Positions 26,853 through 35,475 are shown, counted from the first letter of the stretch. The stretch: DNA of 64,000 nucleotides from Naasia sp. SYSU D00057 (GCF_017916505.1 NZ_JAFMSZ010000001.1:310001-374000); one strand, 5' to 3'. Made by a program: numbers and translations. The notes: generated by a model not told the origin, from the letters alone.

Positions 26853-27484
26853 GCACGAGCGAGCTGCCCGACCTCCTGCTGCGAAGCCGCATTCTCGCGA
26901 TCGTCCGCGGCGGGAGCGCCGACCGAGTGCTCCCCGTCTGCGAGACCCTCGTCGAGAACGGGGTGCGCTGCCTCGAGGTCACCACCAACACGCCCGGCTG
27001 GGCCGACGCGGTTGCACGACTCTCCGCCCGGGAGGACCTCCTCGTCGGCGTCGGCACCGTGATGACGGTTGAGCACGTCGCGCAGGCGAAGGATGCCGGA
27101 GCGAGCTTCCTCGTCTCGCCGGACACGAGCCTCGCGGTCGGCGATGCGGGGCGCGAGGCGGGCATGGGCTGGTACCCGGGCGCCCTCACCCCGACCGAGA
27201 TCGTCGCCGCGCACCGCGCCGGCGCCACCGCCGTGAAGGTGTTTCCCGCCAGCGCCGTCGGGGGCCCCGCCTATCTGAAGAACGTGCTCGCGCCCCTGCC
27301 CGACATCCCGCTGATCCCGACGGGCGGCGTCGACCTCGACATGATCCCCGACTACCTCGCCGCCGGCGCCGTCGCGCTGGGGATCGGCTCCCCGCTTCTC
27401 GGCGATGCGCTGAAGGGCGGGTCTCTGGGCGAGCTCGCCGTTCGAGCGCGACGCGCCGCGGAGGCGGTGTCCGCCGGTGGCTGA
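26849..27484 (+). CDS. KDPG/KHG-type aldolase
   Basis: This 211-residue class I aldolase of the Eda/DgoA family has ILAIVRGGSADRVLPV, CLEVTTNTPGW with the catalytic Glu, GVGTVMT, FLVSPDTS, GATAVKVFPAS with the Schiff-base lysine, and IPTGGVDLDMIPDYLAAGAVALGIGSPL for phosphate binding. It cleaves 2-keto-3-deoxy-6-phospho sugar acids to pyruvate and an aldehyde phosphate. The ATG overlaps the aminotransferase stop and its end overlaps the kinase start by 8 nt, so these three are tightly coupled. With the downstream kinase it forms the classic bottom half of a sugar-acid pathway. Confidence 0.9.
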   Translation: MSTSELPDLLLRSRILAIVRGGSADRVLPVCETLVENGVRCLEVTTNTPGWADAVARLSAREDLLVGVGTVMTVEHVAQAKDAGASFLVSPDTSLAVGDAGREAGMGWYPGALTPTEIVAAHRAGATAVKVFPASAVGGPAYLKNVLAPLPDIPLIPTGGVDLDMIPDYLAAGAVALGIGSPLLGDALKGGSLGELAVRARRAAEAVSAGG

Positions 27485-28418
27485 GGTCTACACGCTGGGC
27501 GAGGCGATGGCGCGCATCTCCTCGACCGTGACGGGGCCGCTGCGACACAGTTCGAACCTCGGGCTCGGGATCGCGGGAGCGGAGGCGAACGTCGCGATCG
27601 GGCTCGCCCGTCTCGGCGTCGGGGCCCGCTGGCTGGGCCGAGTGGGCGACGACGAGTTCGGCCGCCTCATCACCTCGGTCCTCCGAGGCGAGGGGGTGCA
27701 CACCGACGCTCTCGTCGACTCGGAGGCGAACACGGGTCTCCTCATCAAGGAGCGCCGCACGGCGGGGATCAGCCGGGTCCTCTACTACCGGTCCGGCAGC
27801 GCGGGGTCCCGCCTCACGCCCGCCGACATCGACGCCTCGGCCATCGAGGCGGCCTCTGTCCTGCATGTCACCGGCATCACGCCGGCGCTCAGCGAGAGAG
27901 CGCGCGCGGCGGTCGAGCACGCCCTCGACGTCGCGCGGGAGGCCGGGACAGCGGTCTCGTTCGACGTCAACTACCGCCGGGCCCTCTGGTCGCCCGAGGA
28001 CGCCGCGCCGGTGCTCCGCTCCATCGCCTCTCGCGCCGACCTCGTGTTCGCGGGCGTGGCGGAGGCCCGGCTCATGGTGGAGGGCGAGGACGAGTCGGCG
28101 CTGGCGACCGCACTCGCGGCGCTCGGCCCGCGGCACGTCGTCATCAAGCGCGGAAGCGACGGGGCACTGGCACTCGTCGACGGCGAGCTCCGGGACGCGC
28201 CGGTGTACCGGGTGACCGAGATCGATCCGATCGGCGCCGGCGACGCGTTCACCGCGGGATACCTCGCCGAGTGGGTGTCCGGTGCCACCCCGGATGCGAT
28301 GCTGACGACGGCCGCGCAGTGCGGCGCCTTCTCGGTCACGGTGGACGGCGATTGGGAGGGACTGCCGACGCGCGACGACCTCCACCTGCTCACCGCGATC
28401 GGCGACGTGCACCGCTGA
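27477..28418 (+). CDS. PfkB-family sugar kinase (KDG kinase-like)
   Basis: This 313-residue PfkB/ribokinase-family protein has GLGIAGAEANVAIGLARLG, GRVGDDEFG, SFDVNYRRALW, and the C-terminal signature DPIGAGDAFTAGYLAEWV with the catalytic base Asp. LLIKERRTAGISRVLYYRSGSAGSRL is typical of 2-dehydro-3-deoxygluconokinases. It would phosphorylate the 2-keto-3-deoxy acid before the aldolase cuts it. The GTG start lies inside the aldolase gene. This is the last gene of the rightward operon; a hairpin follows. Confidence 0.88.
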   Translation: MAEVYTLGEAMARISSTVTGPLRHSSNLGLGIAGAEANVAIGLARLGVGARWLGRVGDDEFGRLITSVLRGEGVHTDALVDSEANTGLLIKERRTAGISRVLYYRSGSAGSRLTPADIDASAIEAASVLHVTGITPALSERARAAVEHALDVAREAGTAVSFDVNYRRALWSPEDAAPVLRSIASRADLVFAGVAEARLMVEGEDESALATALAALGPRHVVIKRGSDGALALVDGELRDAPVYRVTEIDPIGAGDAFTAGYLAEWVSGATPDAMLTTAAQCGAFSVTVDGDWEGLPTRDDLHLLTAIGDVHR

Positions 28419-28421
28419 CCG

Positions 28422-28458
28422 GGATGCGCCTCATCACCGCCGGACGGCGGGCGCATCC
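28422..28458. terminator. Bidirectional hairpin between converging operons
   Basis: GGATGCGCC (28422-28430) and GGCGCATCC (28450-28458) make a perfect 9-bp stem. The 19-nt loop can itself pair (CCG/CGG). It lies between two converging stops 43 nt apart, as expected of a shared terminator. Confidence 0.65.
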
Positions 28459-28461
28459 TGC

Positions 28462-28875
28462 TCAGCGCTCCCGATACTGCCGCCAGCCGCCGTATTCCGT
28501 GATGTCCTCGGCCCCCTCGACCGCGATCGGCTCCACGAGGAAGCCGCGCACCAGCCGTCCATCCGCAAGCTCCACCTGGCCGATCGCCATCGGCTGCGGA
28601 AGCGCGGCAACGAAGTCGCCGAACGCGGCAGCTGACAGCCGCCACACCTCGACCGTCAGCGCCGCTCCCCCGCTGCGCACGCGGACCACGCCGGGCTTCG
28701 GCGGGACGGTGTCCAGGGCGAAGAGGCGGTAGCCGGGCGCCGTCGTCGTCTCCTCGACGAGGGTCGCGCCGCGGTCGGTCAGCTGCGCGTTGAGCGGCTG
28801 ACCGGTCAGGTGCGCGCCCGCGACCGCGAGCAGGACGTCCGGGTATCCGCCGGCCGCGCCTCCCGCGGCGGTCAC
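28462..28875 (-). CDS. Allophanate hydrolase C-terminal domain protein
   Basis: This 137-residue protein matches the C-terminal domain of allophanate hydrolases (gamma-glutamylcyclotransferase-like fold): VAGAHLTGQPLNAQLTDRGA, YRLFALDT.PPKPGVVRV, VEVWRLSAAAFGDFVAALPQPMAIG, and the terminal ITEYGGWRQY. In many bacteria this domain is fused behind the amidase in a single protein of about 600 residues; here it is a separate gene. The ATG overlaps the amidase stop by 4 nt. In the fused enzyme the domain helps finish conversion of allophanate to ammonia and carbon dioxide, and the same role is likely in trans. Confidence 0.85.
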   Translation of the reverse strand: MTAAGGAAGGYPDVLLAVAGAHLTGQPLNAQLTDRGATLVEETTTAPGYRLFALDTVPPKPGVVRVRSGGAALTVEVWRLSAAAFGDFVAALPQPMAIGQVELADGRLVRGFLVEPIAVEGAEDITEYGGWRQYRER

Positions 28876-30194
28876 GCCGCCACCGTCCGCGCGATGTCGG
28901 CGAGGAGCGCGTCCGAGAATGCGGGCCCCACGAGCTGCACGCCGAACGGCAGACCGTCCACCTCACCGGCCGGCAGCGCGAGGGCCGCGAGGTCGAGGAG
29001 GTTCGCGAAGTTCGTGAACCGGCCCAGCCGGCTGTTCACGCCGATCGGATCTGCGGCGACCTCGGCGAGTGTCGGGTGCCGGGTGGTGGTCGGCAGCAGC
29101 AGGGCGTCGATCGTGCCGAACACCTCGTCGCGGATCGCGTTGTAGGCCTCGAGACGCTCGAGGTCGCGGTAGAGGCGCCACGCCGGGATGTCGCGAGCGC
29201 GGCCGATGATGCCTCCGACGACGGGATCGACCTCGTCCGGGTGGGCGTCCACGAACTCGCCGACCGCGGCGTAGCGCTCGGCGACGAAGGCCGCCTCGTA
29301 GAGCATCCGCGCCACCTCGAGGAACGGGGTGACGTCGACCTCGACGAGCTGTGCGCCGGAGCTACGGAAGCGGACCACCGCGGACTCGTACGCCTCCGCC
29401 CAGCCCGGCGCCAGCTCTCCGAGCTGGCCGCCGAGCGGGATGCCGAGCCGCGCCGGCCCGGACGATGCCCCGGTCGGGACCGGTGCCGCGCGCGACAGCA
29501 GGTCGCGTGCATCGGGGCCGGCCATCAGCTGCACCGCGCGCTCCGCGAGCTCGAGGTCGCCGGACATGACGGTGACCACGTCCTGGGTGCGGCACGCGGG
29601 CACGACTCCGCCGGCCGGAACCCAGCCCTTGGTCGGCTTCACGCCGTAGAGGCCGTGGAACGCGGCCGGCACCCGGCCGGAACCGGCGGTGTCGGTGCCG
29701 AGGGCGAAGTCGGCCGCGCCGATCGCGACGGCGACCGCGGATCCGCTGCTCGACCCACCCGAGATTCGCGACGGGTCGACGGCATGCCGGACCGCTCCGT
29801 AGGGGCTGCGGGTGCCGACCAGGCCGGTCGCGAACTGGTCGAGGTTCGTCGAGCCGAGCACGACGGCGCCGGCCGCGCGGAGGCGGGCGACCGTGGTCGC
29901 GTCCTCCGCGGGCGCGTACGCGAAGGCGGGGCAGCCGGCGGTCGTGTCGATGCCCGCCACGTCGATGTTGCCCTTGACCGCGAACAGGGTGCCGGCGAGC
30001 GGCAGGTCCTCCCCCGCCGTCGCCCGGGCGAGGACGCCGGCGAACTCGTCCGCCACCTCCGCCTCCGGGCGCAGGGTGATCCACGCCTCGGGGCGGTCGC
30101 CCTCGGCGAGAGCGGCGTAGCGGGCGGCGACGTGCGCGCGCGGGTCCTCGGGGAGCGCGACGGCAGGGGCGGCGACGGTGCGAAGGTCGGTCAC
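28872..30194 (-). CDS. atzF: Allophanate hydrolase, amidase subunit
   Basis: This 440-residue amidase-signature enzyme has AVKGNIDVAGI with the catalytic Lys, ISGGSSSGSAVAVA with the cis-Ser, and GTDTAGSGRVPAAFHGLYGVKPTKG containing the nucleophilic Ser. The PAAFHGLYGVKPTKG stretch and context mark it as allophanate hydrolase rather than a generic amidase. It hydrolyses allophanate made upstream in the operon. It starts at a GTG overlapping the carboxylase stop (4 nt) and overlaps the C-terminal-domain gene by 4 nt. Its length corresponds to the amidase half of the usual fused protein. Confidence 0.88.
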   Translation of the reverse strand: MTDLRTVAAPAVALPEDPRAHVAARYAALAEGDRPEAWITLRPEAEVADEFAGVLARATAGEDLPLAGTLFAVKGNIDVAGIDTTAGCPAFAYAPAEDATTVARLRAAGAVVLGSTNLDQFATGLVGTRSPYGAVRHAVDPSRISGGSSSGSAVAVAIGAADFALGTDTAGSGRVPAAFHGLYGVKPTKGWVPAGGVVPACRTQDVVTVMSGDLELAERAVQLMAGPDARDLLSRAAPVPTGASSGPARLGIPLGGQLGELAPGWAEAYESAVVRFRSSGAQLVEVDVTPFLEVARMLYEAAFVAERYAAVGEFVDAHPDEVDPVVGGIIGRARDIPAWRLYRDLERLEAYNAIRDEVFGTIDALLLPTTTRHPTLAEVAADPIGVNSRLGRFTNFANLLDLAALALPAGEVDGLPFGVQLVGPAFSDALLADIARTVAA

Positions 30195-33100
30195 GCCGCC
30201 TCCTCCTCTTCCTCTTCGAGAATGACCAGGACGTGGCCCGGCCCGACCTCGGCGCCCACCTTCGTGACCACCTCGACGACCCGGCCGGAGATCGGCGCGA
30301 CGACGGGAGCCTCCATCTTCATCGCCTCCACCGCGAGCAGGGTCTGGCCCGCGACGACCCGGTGGCCCGCCTCGACGTCGATCCGGAACACGTTGGCGGC
30401 GAACTGCGCCTCGACGCCCTCGCAGCCGACCGGGATGACGGCCTCGTCGGGGACGACGCCGGCCGCGGCAGCCTCGACCCGCTCGAACTCGCCGGCGTCC
30501 TCCCACGCGGTGCGCTCGGCACCGAAGGCGGCGGCCTGCACGGCCCGGAACTGCTCGATCGACTCGGCGTTCTCCTCCAGGAAGCGGTCGTAGTCCGCCA
30601 TGCTGAACTCGCCGTCCTCGATCCTGAGCGGCAGCTGTCCCGCGGCCATGTCGGCGCGCATCGTCAGCAGCTCCTCCGGCTCGACCGGGTACCACTTGAT
30701 CCGGTCGAAGAACCGCAGCAGCCACGGCGTCCCCGGCTCGAACGCTCCGCGCTGACGGAGTGTCGACCAGACCTGCACCGTGCGGCCGACGAACTGGTAG
30801 CCGCCCGGCCCCTCCATCCCGTAGATGCAGAGGTAGGCGCCGCCGATCCCGACCGCGTTCTGCGGCGTCCAGGTGCGGGCGGGGTTGTACTTCGTGGTGA
30901 CGAGGCGGTGCCGCGGATCGAGCGGGGTCGCGACGGGTGCGCCGAGGTAGACGTCGCCGAGGCCGAGAACGAGATACTCGGCGTCGAACACCGTGCGGTA
31001 CACGTCCTCGACGCTCTCGAGCCCATTGATGCGCCGGATGAACTCGATGTTCCAGGGGCACCACGGAGCGTCGTCGCGGACACCCGCCATGTAGCGGCGG
31101 ATCGCCTCGCGCGTCGCCGGGTCGTCCCAGGACAGCGGCAGGTGCACGGTGCGGCTCGGGACGCGGATGTCCTTCGTCTCCGGGAGCGCGTCCTCGATCT
31201 CGAGGAGCAGCGGCACGAGGTCGGCGACGCTCATGCGGTCCGGGTCGACGTGGACCTGCAGCGACCGGATGCCCGGCGTCAGTTCGAGTACCCCGTCCAG
31301 CTCGCCGGCGTCGATCCGCGCCTGCACCGCCTCCATCAGCGCGTGCACGCGCATCCGGGACGCCAGCTCGAGCTGCATCTCCCCGTACTCGGCCAGCAGG
31401 TTGGCGTCGCCGCTGCGGCGGATCGTGAAGGCGGGCCGGCCCGGTGTCTCCGGAGCGGAGAGCAGGATGCCGCCGTCGACGACCGCGTTCCTGCCTGCGA
31501 CGGGCGTTGCGAGCGGGTCCCGCCGCAGCTCGGCCGCCTGCTCGGCGGTGACCGGGCGGAACCGGACGCGATCGCCCGGCCGCAGCTGGCCGAGCTTCCA
31601 CAGGTTGCCGGTCACGACGGTCGCGGGGCAGGTGAAGCCGCCGAGGCTGGGGCCGTCGGGGCCGAGCAGGATGGGGAGGTCGCCGGTGTAGTCCACGGCC
31701 CCCACCGCGTACGGGGTGTCGTGGATGTTGGACGGGTGCAGGCCCGCCTCTCCCCCGTCGGTGCGCGCCCAGGTCGGCTTCGGGCCGACCAGACGCACGC
31801 CGGTGCGGGCGGAGTTGAAGTGCACCTCCCAGTCGGTGGCGTAGAACGTCTCGACGTCCTCGACCGTGAAGAACTCCGGCGCCGCGTGCGGGCCCTCGAG
31901 GGCCGCGATCTCCCACGAGTGCGCGAAGGACGGACGGTCGGCCGCCGCGACCGGGCGCACCTCGTGCGGCTCCGCCGGAGTGGCGATGCCGATCACGTCG
32001 CCCGGCTTCACGGCGCGGCCCGCGGCGCCGCCGATGCCGCCGAGATCGAACGTGCTCGCGGAGCCGAGGACGGCGGGGACGTCGAGGCCGCCCTCGACGA
32101 GCAGGTACATCCGCATGCCGGCGGACGCGGTGCCGATCGCGAGCACGCCGCCGGCCGGAACGACGACCGGCTCCCACTGCGGGACGGTGACGCCGTCGAC
32201 GGAGACCTCGGCCGGGGCGCCGGTGACCACCACCCGGGCCTCGGTGTGGAAGCGCAGGGTCGGGCCGGACATCGTCAGCTCGAGGCCCGGCGCGCCCTCC
32301 GGGTTGCCGAGCGCACGGTTGCCGAGCCGGAACGAGAGGTCGTCCATCGGGCCCGACGGCGGGATGCCGACCGGCCAGTAGCCGACCCGGCCGGGCCAGT
32401 CCTGGATCGTCGTGAGCAGCCCCGACTTGACGACCTCGAAGCGCGGTGACCGGTCGCCGATGCCGGCCAGGGTGGCGGTGGAGTGCCGCGCGGCGAGGAC
32501 GTCCTCGTCGGCGGCGATGGAGCGCAGCATCCCGAGGTTGGTGGCGATGCCGTCGACGCGGGTCTTCGCCAGGGCGTCGCCGAGCGCGGCCCAGGCGGCG
32601 GCGCGATCGGCGCCGTGCACGATGACCTTGCCGAGCATCGGGTCGTAGTTGGTGCTGACCTCGGCGCCGACCTCGAGCCAGGTGTCGACGCGGGCGTCGG
32701 CGGGCAGCTCGAGGTTCGTGACGGTGCCGGAGCTCGGCAGGTTGCCGAGGTCCGTGTTCTCGGCGTAGAGGCGGGCCTCGACCGCGGCGCCGGACGGGGC
32801 GGGCACGGCGGGGAGGTCGGTCTCGCCCTGCGCGAGGCGCAGCATCCACTCGACCAGGTCGATGCCGTACACGGCCTCGGTGACGGGATGCTCGACCTGG
32901 AGGCGGGTGTTCACCTCGAGGAACGCGGCCTCCTGGCGGACCGGGTCGTAGATGTACTCGACGGTGCCGGCGGAGCGGTAGTCGACGGAGGCGCAGAGGC
33001 GGCGGGCGGCATCCGTGATGGTGGCGCGGACGGCGTCGGGCAGGTCGGGGCTCGGCGACTCCTCGACCACCTTCTGGTTGCGGCGCTGGAGGGAGCAGTC

Positions 33101-33784
33101 GCGGTCGCCGATCGTGACGACCTCGCCGAGGCCGTTGCCGAACACCTGCACCTCGACGTGGCGGGCGCCCTCGACGAGCCGCTCGAGGAACACGCCCGAG
33201 GAGGAGAAGCTGGCGCCGGCGAGGCGGCGCACGTTGTCCCAGGCGGCGGAGAGGTCATCCGGGGTGCGGCAGGCCTGCATGCCGATGCCGCCGCCGCCCG
33301 CGGTCGCCTTCAGCATGACGGGATAGCCGACCTCGTCGGCCGCGGCGAGGGCGTCGTCGAGGGTGTCGAGCAGCCCGGTGCCGACGAGGAGCGGCACGCC
33401 CGCCGCCTCGGCGGCGTCGCGGGCGGTGTGCTTGGCGCCGAAGATCTCGAGCTGCTCCGGGGTCGGGCCGACGAAGACGATGCCCGCCTCGGCGCAGGCG
33501 CGGGCGAAGTCGGTGTTCTCGGAGAGGAAGCCGTAGCCGGGGTGGATGGCGCCGGCGCCGGTCGCCTTCGCGGCCTCGATGATCTTGTCGATCCGCAGGT
33601 AGCTCTCGGAGGCCGGGGCCGGGCCGAGATAGACCGCCTCGTCGGCGAGGGTGGTGTGCGCGGCGCCGCGGTCGGCCTCGGAGAACACCGCGACGGTGCG
33701 CAGGCCCAGCTTGCGGGCGGTGCGGATGATGCGGACCGCGATCTCGCCGCGGTTCGCGATGAGGAGCGTGTCGAAGCGGGTCAC
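30191..33784 (-). CDS. Urea/guanidine carboxylase, biotin-dependent
   Basis: This single-chain biotin carboxylase has 1197 residues, the usual length for urea carboxylase. The N-terminal biotin-carboxylase domain (about 1-450) has IHPGYGFLSEN, KATAGGGGIGMQ and EVNTRLQVEHPVTE. The middle carries the KipA/KipI-type (AHS1/AHS2) carboxyltransferase (about 460-1060) with GGFTCPATVV and YNPARTWTPQNAVGIGG. The biotinyl domain ends the protein with VEAMKMEAP, biotin Lys at about 1156. The enzyme carboxylates urea to allophanate or guanidine to carboxyguanidine. The two DUF1989 genes directly upstream favour guanidine, since those proteins are known to act as carboxyguanidine deiminase. It is coupled to both neighbours by 4-nt overlaps. 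Confidence 0.88.
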   Translation of the reverse strand: MTRFDTLLIANRGEIAVRIIRTARKLGLRTVAVFSEADRGAAHTTLADEAVYLGPAPASESYLRIDKIIEAAKATGAGAIHPGYGFLSENTDFARACAEAGIVFVGPTPEQLEIFGAKHTARDAAEAAGVPLLVGTGLLDTLDDALAAADEVGYPVMLKATAGGGGIGMQACRTPDDLSAAWDNVRRLAGASFSSSGVFLERLVEGARHVEVQVFGNGLGEVVTIGDRDCSLQRRNQKVVEESPSPDLPDAVRATITDAARRLCASVDYRSAGTVEYIYDPVRQEAAFLEVNTRLQVEHPVTEAVYGIDLVEWMLRLAQGETDLPAVPAPSGAAVEARLYAENTDLGNLPSSGTVTNLELPADARVDTWLEVGAEVSTNYDPMLGKVIVHGADRAAAWAALGDALAKTRVDGIATNLGMLRSIAADEDVLAARHSTATLAGIGDRSPRFEVVKSGLLTTIQDWPGRVGYWPVGIPPSGPMDDLSFRLGNRALGNPEGAPGLELTMSGPTLRFHTEARVVVTGAPAEVSVDGVTVPQWEPVVVPAGGVLAIGTASAGMRMYLLVEGGLDVPAVLGSASTFDLGGIGGAAGRAVKPGDVIGIATPAEPHEVRPVAAADRPSFAHSWEIAALEGPHAAPEFFTVEDVETFYATDWEVHFNSARTGVRLVGPKPTWARTDGGEAGLHPSNIHDTPYAVGAVDYTGDLPILLGPDGPSLGGFTCPATVVTGNLWKLGQLRPGDRVRFRPVTAEQAAELRRDPLATPVAGRNAVVDGGILLSAPETPGRPAFTIRRSGDANLLAEYGEMQLELASRMRVHALMEAVQARIDAGELDGVLELTPGIRSLQVHVDPDRMSVADLVPLLLEIEDALPETKDIRVPSRTVHLPLSWDDPATREAIRRYMAGVRDDAPWCPWNIEFIRRINGLESVEDVYRTVFDAEYLVLGLGDVYLGAPVATPLDPRHRLVTTKYNPARTWTPQNAVGIGGAYLCIYGMEGPGGYQFVGRTVQVWSTLRQRGAFEPGTPWLLRFFDRIKWYPVEPEELLTMRADMAAGQLPLRIEDGEFSMADYDRFLEENAESIEQFRAVQAAAFGAERTAWEDAGEFERVEAAAAGVVPDEAVIPVGCEGVEAQFAANVFRIDVEAGHRVVAGQTLLAVEAMKMEAPVVAPISGRVVEVVTKVGAEVGPGHVLVILEEEEEEAA

Positions 33785-34476
33785 CGGCCCTCCTCCTGCC
33801 CGGCGGTGCCGGCGGAACCGGCTGCGGCGGTCCCGGCGGAGATGATCATCTCGGCGCGCGACGGGTTGAACCCGTTGCAGGGGTTGTTGATCTGCGGGCA
33901 GTTCGAGACGACGACGAGCGTGTCCCGCTCGGCGCGGACCGTGACGCTGAGGCCGGGCGAGGATATGCCGTCGACGATGCCGAGGGCGCCGTCGGGATCG
34001 ACGGGCACGTTCATGAACCAGTTGATGTTCGACACCTGGTCGCGCTTGCCCATCCCGTACTTCGAGAGCTCCGCGAGGAAGTTGTCGGCGCAGGCGTGCT
34101 GGCTGTACGTGTGGAAGCCGTAGCGGAGGGTGTTCGACTCCTTGGAGCAGGCGCCGCCAAGGGTGTCGTGGTGGTCGACGTCGGTCGCGACGACCGTCAG
34201 GAGCGGCTCGTACTCCGCGGTGCGCAGCACAGATCCCGCTGTCAGGAAGACCGAGTCCTGCCCCTGCAGCGTGGCCTGCGCGCTGTACGCGTTCGCGGTG
34301 TCGGCGGCGTCGTAGGCGAGGAAGTCGACCGCCTGGTTGCCGTCGACGTCCACGATCGTGAGGTACTGCCCCGTGCGGAGGATCGCGGACCAGGGGGCGC
34401 GCGGGGCGACGAGCTCGCGGCTCAGCTCCGGCCCGAGATCGAGGTCGGTCGTCGTGGCGGTGGCGGTGATGGTCAT
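33781..34476 (-). CDS. DUF1989 urea-carboxylase-associated protein (UAAP2-like; carboxyguanidine deiminase subunit)
   Basis: This is a 231-residue DUF1989 protein. IVDVDGNQAVDFLAYDA, HHDTLGGACSKESN and NCPQINNPCNGFNP are family hallmarks; the histidine and cysteine residues are the likely metal ligands. These proteins were long called urea amidolyase-associated, and later work in Pseudomonas showed that the pair forms a carboxyguanidine deiminase (CgdAB) converting carboxyguanidine to allophanate. The gene starts at an ATG overlapping the UAAP1-like stop and overlaps the carboxylase start by 4 nt. The assignment to the B- or A-type subunit is by order and size only. Confidence 0.8.
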   Translation of the reverse strand: MTITATATTTDLDLGPELSRELVAPRAPWSAILRTGQYLTIVDVDGNQAVDFLAYDAADTANAYSAQATLQGQDSVFLTAGSVLRTAEYEPLLTVVATDVDHHDTLGGACSKESNTLRYGFHTYSQHACADNFLAELSKYGMGKRDQVSNINWFMNVPVDPDGALGIVDGISSPGLSVTVRAERDTLVVVSNCPQINNPCNGFNPSRAEMIISAGTAAAGSAGTAGQEEGR

Positions 34477-35333
34477 GCGATCCCCCGGGCGGTCAGGTAG
34501 TCGGCGGTGTTCGTGAAGGCGCGGCGGCCCTCGGGGCTCAGCGTCCAGAGCGGGTCGGACGGGGTGGTCGGCTCGCCGCGCCAGGCGACGACGTTGAGCG
34601 GCCCGGTCCGGTACTCCTCGCTCGGGTCGAGCGGGTGAGCGGCGTTCGCGATCAGGACGATGGCGGGCATCTCGATCCGCAGCGTCACGGAGGCGCCCGC
34701 GCCGGCCGAGCCCAGGAACTCGGGGCTGCCGTCCTCCCGGATGCGCACGCCCTGGAAGAAGGAGACGCTGGGCGGCAGGTCACGGCGGCCGAGTCCGTGC
34801 TTCGCGGCGGCGAGGTTGAAGAGCTCGCGACCGGCGGGCGACGGCCCCTGGGGTTGGCCGTCGCCGTAGCGGAGCTCGTTGCGGGCGCGCGAGGAGGCGC
34901 CGTAGATCGTGTCGTGCCGTCCGGACGTGTCCTCGATCACGGACGCGAGGACCCGCGCCTGGTCGGAGAGGAGCAGCTGTCCCGTGCCGGCGTAGACCTG
35001 CCACTGCACCTTGACGGTGTCGGCGACGTTCAGCCGCTCGACCGGCTGGAGCGCGTTGTAGACCAGCACGGACGCGCAGGCGTCGCCGGTCACGTCGGTG
35101 AGTCGCAGCTCGGTGCCGCGGGCGAGCACCGCGTGCGTGTAGTTGCCGCCCGCGACCCGCTCGACCCAGGTGACGGAGTCGGCGGCGGCGCCCTCCGGCA
35201 GCGACGGCGCGGACGACGCCGGCCGGAACGGCTGCGCTTCGGCGTACGTGCCCTCCTGCGCCCGGGCGTGTGCTCGCGCTCCGGCGGTGGTCGCTGTCCC
35301 CGTCCCCGGAGCGGCGGTTGCGGTATCTGCCAC
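34473..35333 (-). CDS. DUF1989 urea-carboxylase-associated protein (UAAP1-like; carboxyguanidine deiminase subunit)
   Basis: This 286-residue DUF1989 protein leads the leftward operon. It has an Ala/Thr-rich N-terminal 35 residues, then VERVAGGNYTHAVLARGTELRLTD, LVYNALQPVERLNVADTVKVQWQ, GRHDTIYGASSRAR, and a C-terminal WRGEPTTPSDPLWTLSPEGRRAF. The CPQ..NPC cysteines of its partner are absent, so it may be the non-metal-binding or regulatory partner of the heteromeric deiminase. The start is GTG. The predicted promoter leaves only a very short leader, so an ATG-independent, near-leaderless start is likely. Confidence 0.78.
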   Translation of the reverse strand: MADTATAAPGTGTATTAGARAHARAQEGTYAEAQPFRPASSAPSLPEGAAADSVTWVERVAGGNYTHAVLARGTELRLTDVTGDACASVLVYNALQPVERLNVADTVKVQWQVYAGTGQLLLSDQARVLASVIEDTSGRHDTIYGASSRARNELRYGDGQPQGPSPAGRELFNLAAAKHGLGRRDLPPSVSFFQGVRIREDGSPEFLGSAGAGASVTLRIEMPAIVLIANAAHPLDPSEEYRTGPLNVVAWRGEPTTPSDPLWTLSPEGRRAFTNTADYLTARGIA

Positions 35334-35346
35334 GGTGGCCCCCGAC

Positions 35347-35374
35347 TTTCTAGTGATCGATAGAAAGCAGTCAA
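35347..35374 (-). promoter_or_regulatory. Promoter of the carboxylase operon with overlapping AmtR-box-like palindrome
   Basis: On the minus strand TTGACT (35369-35374) is followed by 16 nt and TAGAAA (35347-35352). The spacer and -10 are filled by a palindrome at 35347-35366: TTTCTA-g-N6-ATAGAAA as read on the plus strand. This fits the published AmtR consensus tttCTAT-N6-ATAG with one mismatch. A bound TetR-type repressor would block the promoter. Confidence 0.68.
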
Positions 35375-35475
35375 GGTGACGGCTGTAACGCCCGTATTCG
35401 GGGAGTGTTTCGATCCTGTTTCCGGTTCCGCCGGCCGGGGAAATGCGCTTGCCTCAGGGCGACATCGCTCGCGCG

